DNA from: Polyangiaceae bacterium
GTDB taxonomy: Bacteria; Myxococcota_A; Polyangia; Polyangiales; Polyangiaceae
Length of the DNA: 64,000 bases
Reading direction: 5' to 3'
Assembly: GCA_020633235.1 (NCBI GenBank)
Contig: JACKEA010000001.1
Span: 1,674,001 to 1,738,000 of the forward strand
Positions 62,101-64,000 of this stretch are shown piece by piece. The notes beneath the pieces are model-generated. The model ran no database searches. It saw only the letters and a program-made list of their open reading frames with translations, and was not told where the DNA came from. Position 1 is the stretch's first letter, and each line of letters starts with the position of its first letter. A program made the translations under genes and the position numbers.

Positions 62101-64000
62101 TCGGGCGCCACATGATGACGTACGATGCCGTTCTCGGTACGCCCAAGTTCAAGTTCGTCTACCACCCCTACGAGACGGCAGAAGGCCACTCCGAACCGCT
62201 GCTCGACGAGATTGACGATGTGCGTGGCAGCGAGGATGCACTGGGCCTTCAGACGTTCTTCGACCGAACTCCCTACGGTGAGCTCTATAGGATCCGCGCT
62301 CCGTTCTACGCGAGCGGCAATGCGACGACGGATGTAGCCATCGAAGAAGGGTGGCTGATGGTCGTCAGCGGCCCCGTGTCGCAGTACTCCCTCGCATACA
62401 AGCAGCAAGCGTTGGGCGGTCTGCTCGAGGAGTTCAACGATCCAAAGGGCGGAACGCATTCCTTCGCGTACAACGACGACGGTCGGTTGACGACGGATAG
62501 GGATCCAAGGACGCAAACGTCCGCACCGTACCGCAAACTTGCCGGTGTGCAGGAGGTGACTGGAGGAAACGTCACCGGCTCCGGCATCGAAATCACGACC
62601 GCGAACGGGCTGAAGCACAAGTTCACGGGGAGCTACCCGAGCACACTCGGGATCACGCAGCGCACGATCACGCGCCCTGACGGTACCTCCGTGCACGCGG
62701 CCATCAGTCGTGAGGCGGGCGCTCGCTTGGCCACCTATCCGGACGGCTCGTCGCGTCTGGCGCTGCTCGAGCCTGATCCGCGATTCGGCCTCGCGGCGGG
62801 GACGACCCACGAACTACTGGAGCTTCCCGGTGGAAACAAGAAGCTCGGCGTGAACGTCGACCGTGAAGTGGTGGGCGCCGTGCCCGGCAGCCCCTTCAGC
62901 TTCACGTCTCTATCCGAGACGCGCACCGTGTACCCGGATCCCGCGGATCCGAGTACGAACATCCAGTACACGTCCACGTTCCACAAGAACGAGAATCGGA
63001 TCGAGGTGACATCTCCGGAGGGCCGCTCGGTCTCGCAGTACCTCGACAGCTACGGTCGCGTCTGGAAGGAGCGGCCTGGCCCAGGGACGCCGGAGGTAGC
63101 GGATGTCATCTACGGGTATGACAGCTACGGCCGCCTGACCACCGTGGATCAGGGCAGCCGCCGGGTGAAGTACGGGTACGATCCGAATACCGGGTTCCTC
63201 GAGACAATCTCGGTAGGACCGACCTCCGAGGCATGGCTGCTCCAAACCACGTTCGACCGGAACGACGATGGCTACGTCACGAAGGCGACGGACTACCAGA
63301 GCTTCAGCACGATCTTCGATCGAGATGAAATGGGGGATGCGTACAAGATCCGGACGCAAGCGGGCACTGGAGGAAGCGCCAGCTACTACGACCACAACCA
63401 GCCGTTGGATCCCGTCGGGCTTCTTCAGTCCTACACGCCCCCGCCAGTAGCGGGACAGCCCGCTGGCACGGTGGGCTACGACTACGATCTCGATCGCCGG
63501 CCAACCCTCGTGGGCTGGGCCGACGGTCGCTCGCTCTCGCCCCAGTACGATCCCACTTCCGGCAAGCTGACGGAGATCCGCGACGAGGCGAATCAGGTCC
63601 TTCGCCAGTTCGCCTACGACACGACGACGGGGAACATTACGAGCGCGACCTGCAACGGGATGACAACGGGCTTCGGCTACGACGGCTACGGGGCCATCGC
63701 GGATCGCGTCAGCACGACGTGGCCCGGCTCACCAGCGAAGGACGTGTCCCTCGAGTACGACGGCTACCTCCGCCCGAACAAGGAGAAGCTGACAGGCGGC
63801 GCGGACGTGACCTACACCCTGGATGACGACGGTCTGGTGACCGCTGCTGCCATCTCGTCCCCGGGGACCACGTTCCACCTGAGCGATCGCAGCCCGCAGA
63901 GTGGCCGACTGGAGAGCACGTGGATCGGCAACGTGACGACCGCGATCCAGTACGACCAGACCTACGCCGACGTCACCCACGTAGCCACCACCTTCACCGG
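59136..64000 (+). CDS. secreted RHS/YD-repeat and NHL-repeat giant protein, truncated at window end
   Basis: The frame is open from the ATG at 59136, which follows GGGAGGA by 5 nt, to the window end, over 1620 residues. The N-terminal signal (KLAAAGLMATAMVAIGGAAPGCSS) ends in a lipobox-like APGC at residue 39, so it may be a lipoprotein. Residues about 40-560 are beta-rich with a PATPPMMTP linker. Residues about 670-950 hold NHL-type repeats (GMDFDPNGVLYFIDRTGG, GIALAPDGTLFVSDTGHHQIWRV, GLAFAPDGTLWVSQHG). From about 1100 on there are YD/RHS repeats (YGYDSYGRLTTVDQG, FGYDGYGAIADRV, LEYDGYLRPNKE). RHS proteins form shells around toxins or adhesins. The C-terminus and any toxin domain are outside the window. 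Confidence 0.93.
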   Translation, partial: MNARKNRSAGWSRRNARKLAAAGLMATAMVAIGGAAPGCSSQSPAEDSAKVQSSALTFFPDSHCAQELANGLWNVSYDLCQQEIQLPTAEPLPFLEQVRFLFEPPTSGQFELQPGKLDVSQLAVITGDIALTGELKTVQVEAQENQLGGVHGDYGYTLRDVWSGRFFYVVNGGHPIRMRFTAIDVGPSSGAPEYLPVERVVNPEPGKFTTIPTVAMVPATPPMMTPVTPSNPSWAYVESAMEQDSSGERSATVFIPANTDWLVSGNALTSGSGTLEAGVQEYTVGDGEAGAQRMPAALPAASAYTYAAELVAHLDGLPIDPTFSQPVYVYVDNFLDFPVGDTVPNGTYDRDTGAWVQHREPEGAPLNGIVVQFVDIKDGYMEVDTGGVDVGLTDDERYQLAQRYSDPQDIGKTFWRMPVLHFSAWDFNLGWTPPLNAGQPPDPREDDREGLSPDSCVMNGSTIECESSVLGEEIPITGAPYSLVYRSSRVPGYKPAHRRTLKIPGGGQNVLPDTAKKLVADLEVAGVKIHQEKDKPSSGWGTDESFTFDWNGQDAFGRDLNGIQKATVHVGAVYQGVYGKTDGFGLPPVGQYQTNDTRQEVTYWTTWRGDIGFLDARAFHNGGWTISHQHVYDRNTQTIHYGDGRWRRGSALGQILQHECEGCSIGSYPYGMDFDPNGVLYFIDRTGGASGDGTLKKLENGVVTNVVSVPGGPIDVRVAPNGTVYVAQPDDGLVSKMVGTQWESVTSVPLSQPSGIALAPDGTLFVSDTGHHQIWRVGTDGSSTLFAGNGTAGSSGDEGPAIQAQLRAPLGIDVADDGSVFFVDLNGLNGVDGSIRRVDPSGIIHLVAGGDGNTNDSSEGIDATTAKLNAPQNVRIGSDGNAYLTEGTGTNGHGGRVRKITSIGRIVTVAGDGLSAGGVQCDDGPATTVHLAAAQGLAFAPDGTLWVSQHGNNSCDAIRRIAPALPGAAVGTQLVPSEDGSEVYAFNEFGRHMMTYDAVLGTPKFKFVYHPYETAEGHSEPLLDEIDDVRGSEDALGLQTFFDRTPYGELYRIRAPFYASGNATTDVAIEEGWLMVVSGPVSQYSLAYKQQALGGLLEEFNDPKGGTHSFAYNDDGRLTTDRDPRTQTSAPYRKLAGVQEVTGGNVTGSGIEITTANGLKHKFTGSYPSTLGITQRTITRPDGTSVHAAISREAGARLATYPDGSSRLALLEPDPRFGLAAGTTHELLELPGGNKKLGVNVDREVVGAVPGSPFSFTSLSETRTVYPDPADPSTNIQYTSTFHKNENRIEVTSPEGRSVSQYLDSYGRVWKERPGPGTPEVADVIYGYDSYGRLTTVDQGSRRVKYGYDPNTGFLETISVGPTSEAWLLQTTFDRNDDGYVTKATDYQSFSTIFDRDEMGDAYKIRTQAGTGGSASYYDHNQPLDPVGLLQSYTPPPVAGQPAGTVGYDYDLDRRPTLVGWADGRSLSPQYDPTSGKLTEIRDEANQVLRQFAYDTTTGNITSATCNGMTTGFGYDGYGAIADRVSTTWPGSPAKDVSLEYDGYLRPNKEKLTGGADVTYTLDDDGLVTAAAISSPGTTFHLSDRSPQSGRLESTWIGNVTTAIQYDQTYADVTHVATTFT

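Overview
The window is high-GC, gene-dense DNA from a bacterium that is most likely a myxobacterium (Myxococcota, Polyangia/Sorangiineae-like). I infer this from the gene style, not from a marker gene. It has many lipoproteins with Pro- or Asp/Ala-rich linkers, two eukaryotic-like Ser/Thr kinases, an FHA protein and a hybrid histidine kinase. It also has a Lys/Ala-repeat histone-like protein, the HNH endonuclease family common in myxobacteria, and an exported RHS/NHL giant. No rRNA, tRNA, CRISPR array, phage module or IS transposase was seen. Most neighbouring genes overlap by 1-8 nt (ATGA, GTGA, TTGA or TGATG junctions), and these junctions fix many of the start codons given here.

Region by region. 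1-10652 (minus strand) is a MoxR/DUF58/VWA envelope-type operon with an ABC-2 transporter and a large membrane protein built in. Its VWA (BatA-like) gene is separated from the rest by a DUF1415 gene and an oppositely oriented histone-like gene. 10792-14290 (plus) holds a single-domain response regulator, panB-panC-tmk and a PDZ lipoprotein. 14287-23739 (minus) holds an esterase, an NSS symporter, a di-haem cytochrome/propeller lipoprotein with a secreted partner, a Ser/Thr kinase coupled to a lipoprotein, a lipoprotein and a 2[4Fe-4S] ferredoxin. 23850-26253 (plus) is a Cys-rich lipoprotein coupled to two oligopeptide-type ABC permeases.

26254-28574 is a lower-GC island around an HNH-endonuclease gene broken by a frameshift and a 142-bp insertion, and flanked by an imperfect direct repeat. 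28575-31221 (minus) holds an FHA protein with a hybrid kinase, and a DedA-type protein. 31274-34871 (plus) holds a HEAT-repeat protein, a 2-oxoacid dehydrogenase E1 alpha and its E3 (Lpd). Then come a Bcp peroxiredoxin, PspA coupled to a pseudo-STAND-like protein, a lone SctU/FlhB, a lipoprotein metalloprotease and a Ca2+/Na+ antiporter. These are followed by a DAACS symporter with a cardiolipin-synthase-like enzyme, a FemAB/DUF482 acyltransferase, an outer-membrane protein with an HD hydrolase, and a protein with the XPB-helicase accessory domain.

49848-50880 is a striking non-coding block. A terminator-like hairpin covers a stop codon, then come about six copies of a 100-166-bp repeat that carry related hairpins, then a second set of 24-bp repeats. 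Beyond it lie a lipoprotein, lysA, pyk with a Ser/Thr kinase, a secreted TPR-like protein, a methyltransferase with a diiron (AurF-like) protein, and a secreted RHS/NHL protein that runs off the end of the window.

A second repeat family, a palindromic element with arms beginning GGTCCGCCGCGG and ending CGCGCCGGACC, occurs as whole or half copies in at least six intergenic gaps, mostly just after stop codons. The most interesting items for follow-up are the repeat block, this dispersed palindrome, the split HNH gene, the pseudo-enzyme next to PspA, and the ABC-containing MoxR operon.
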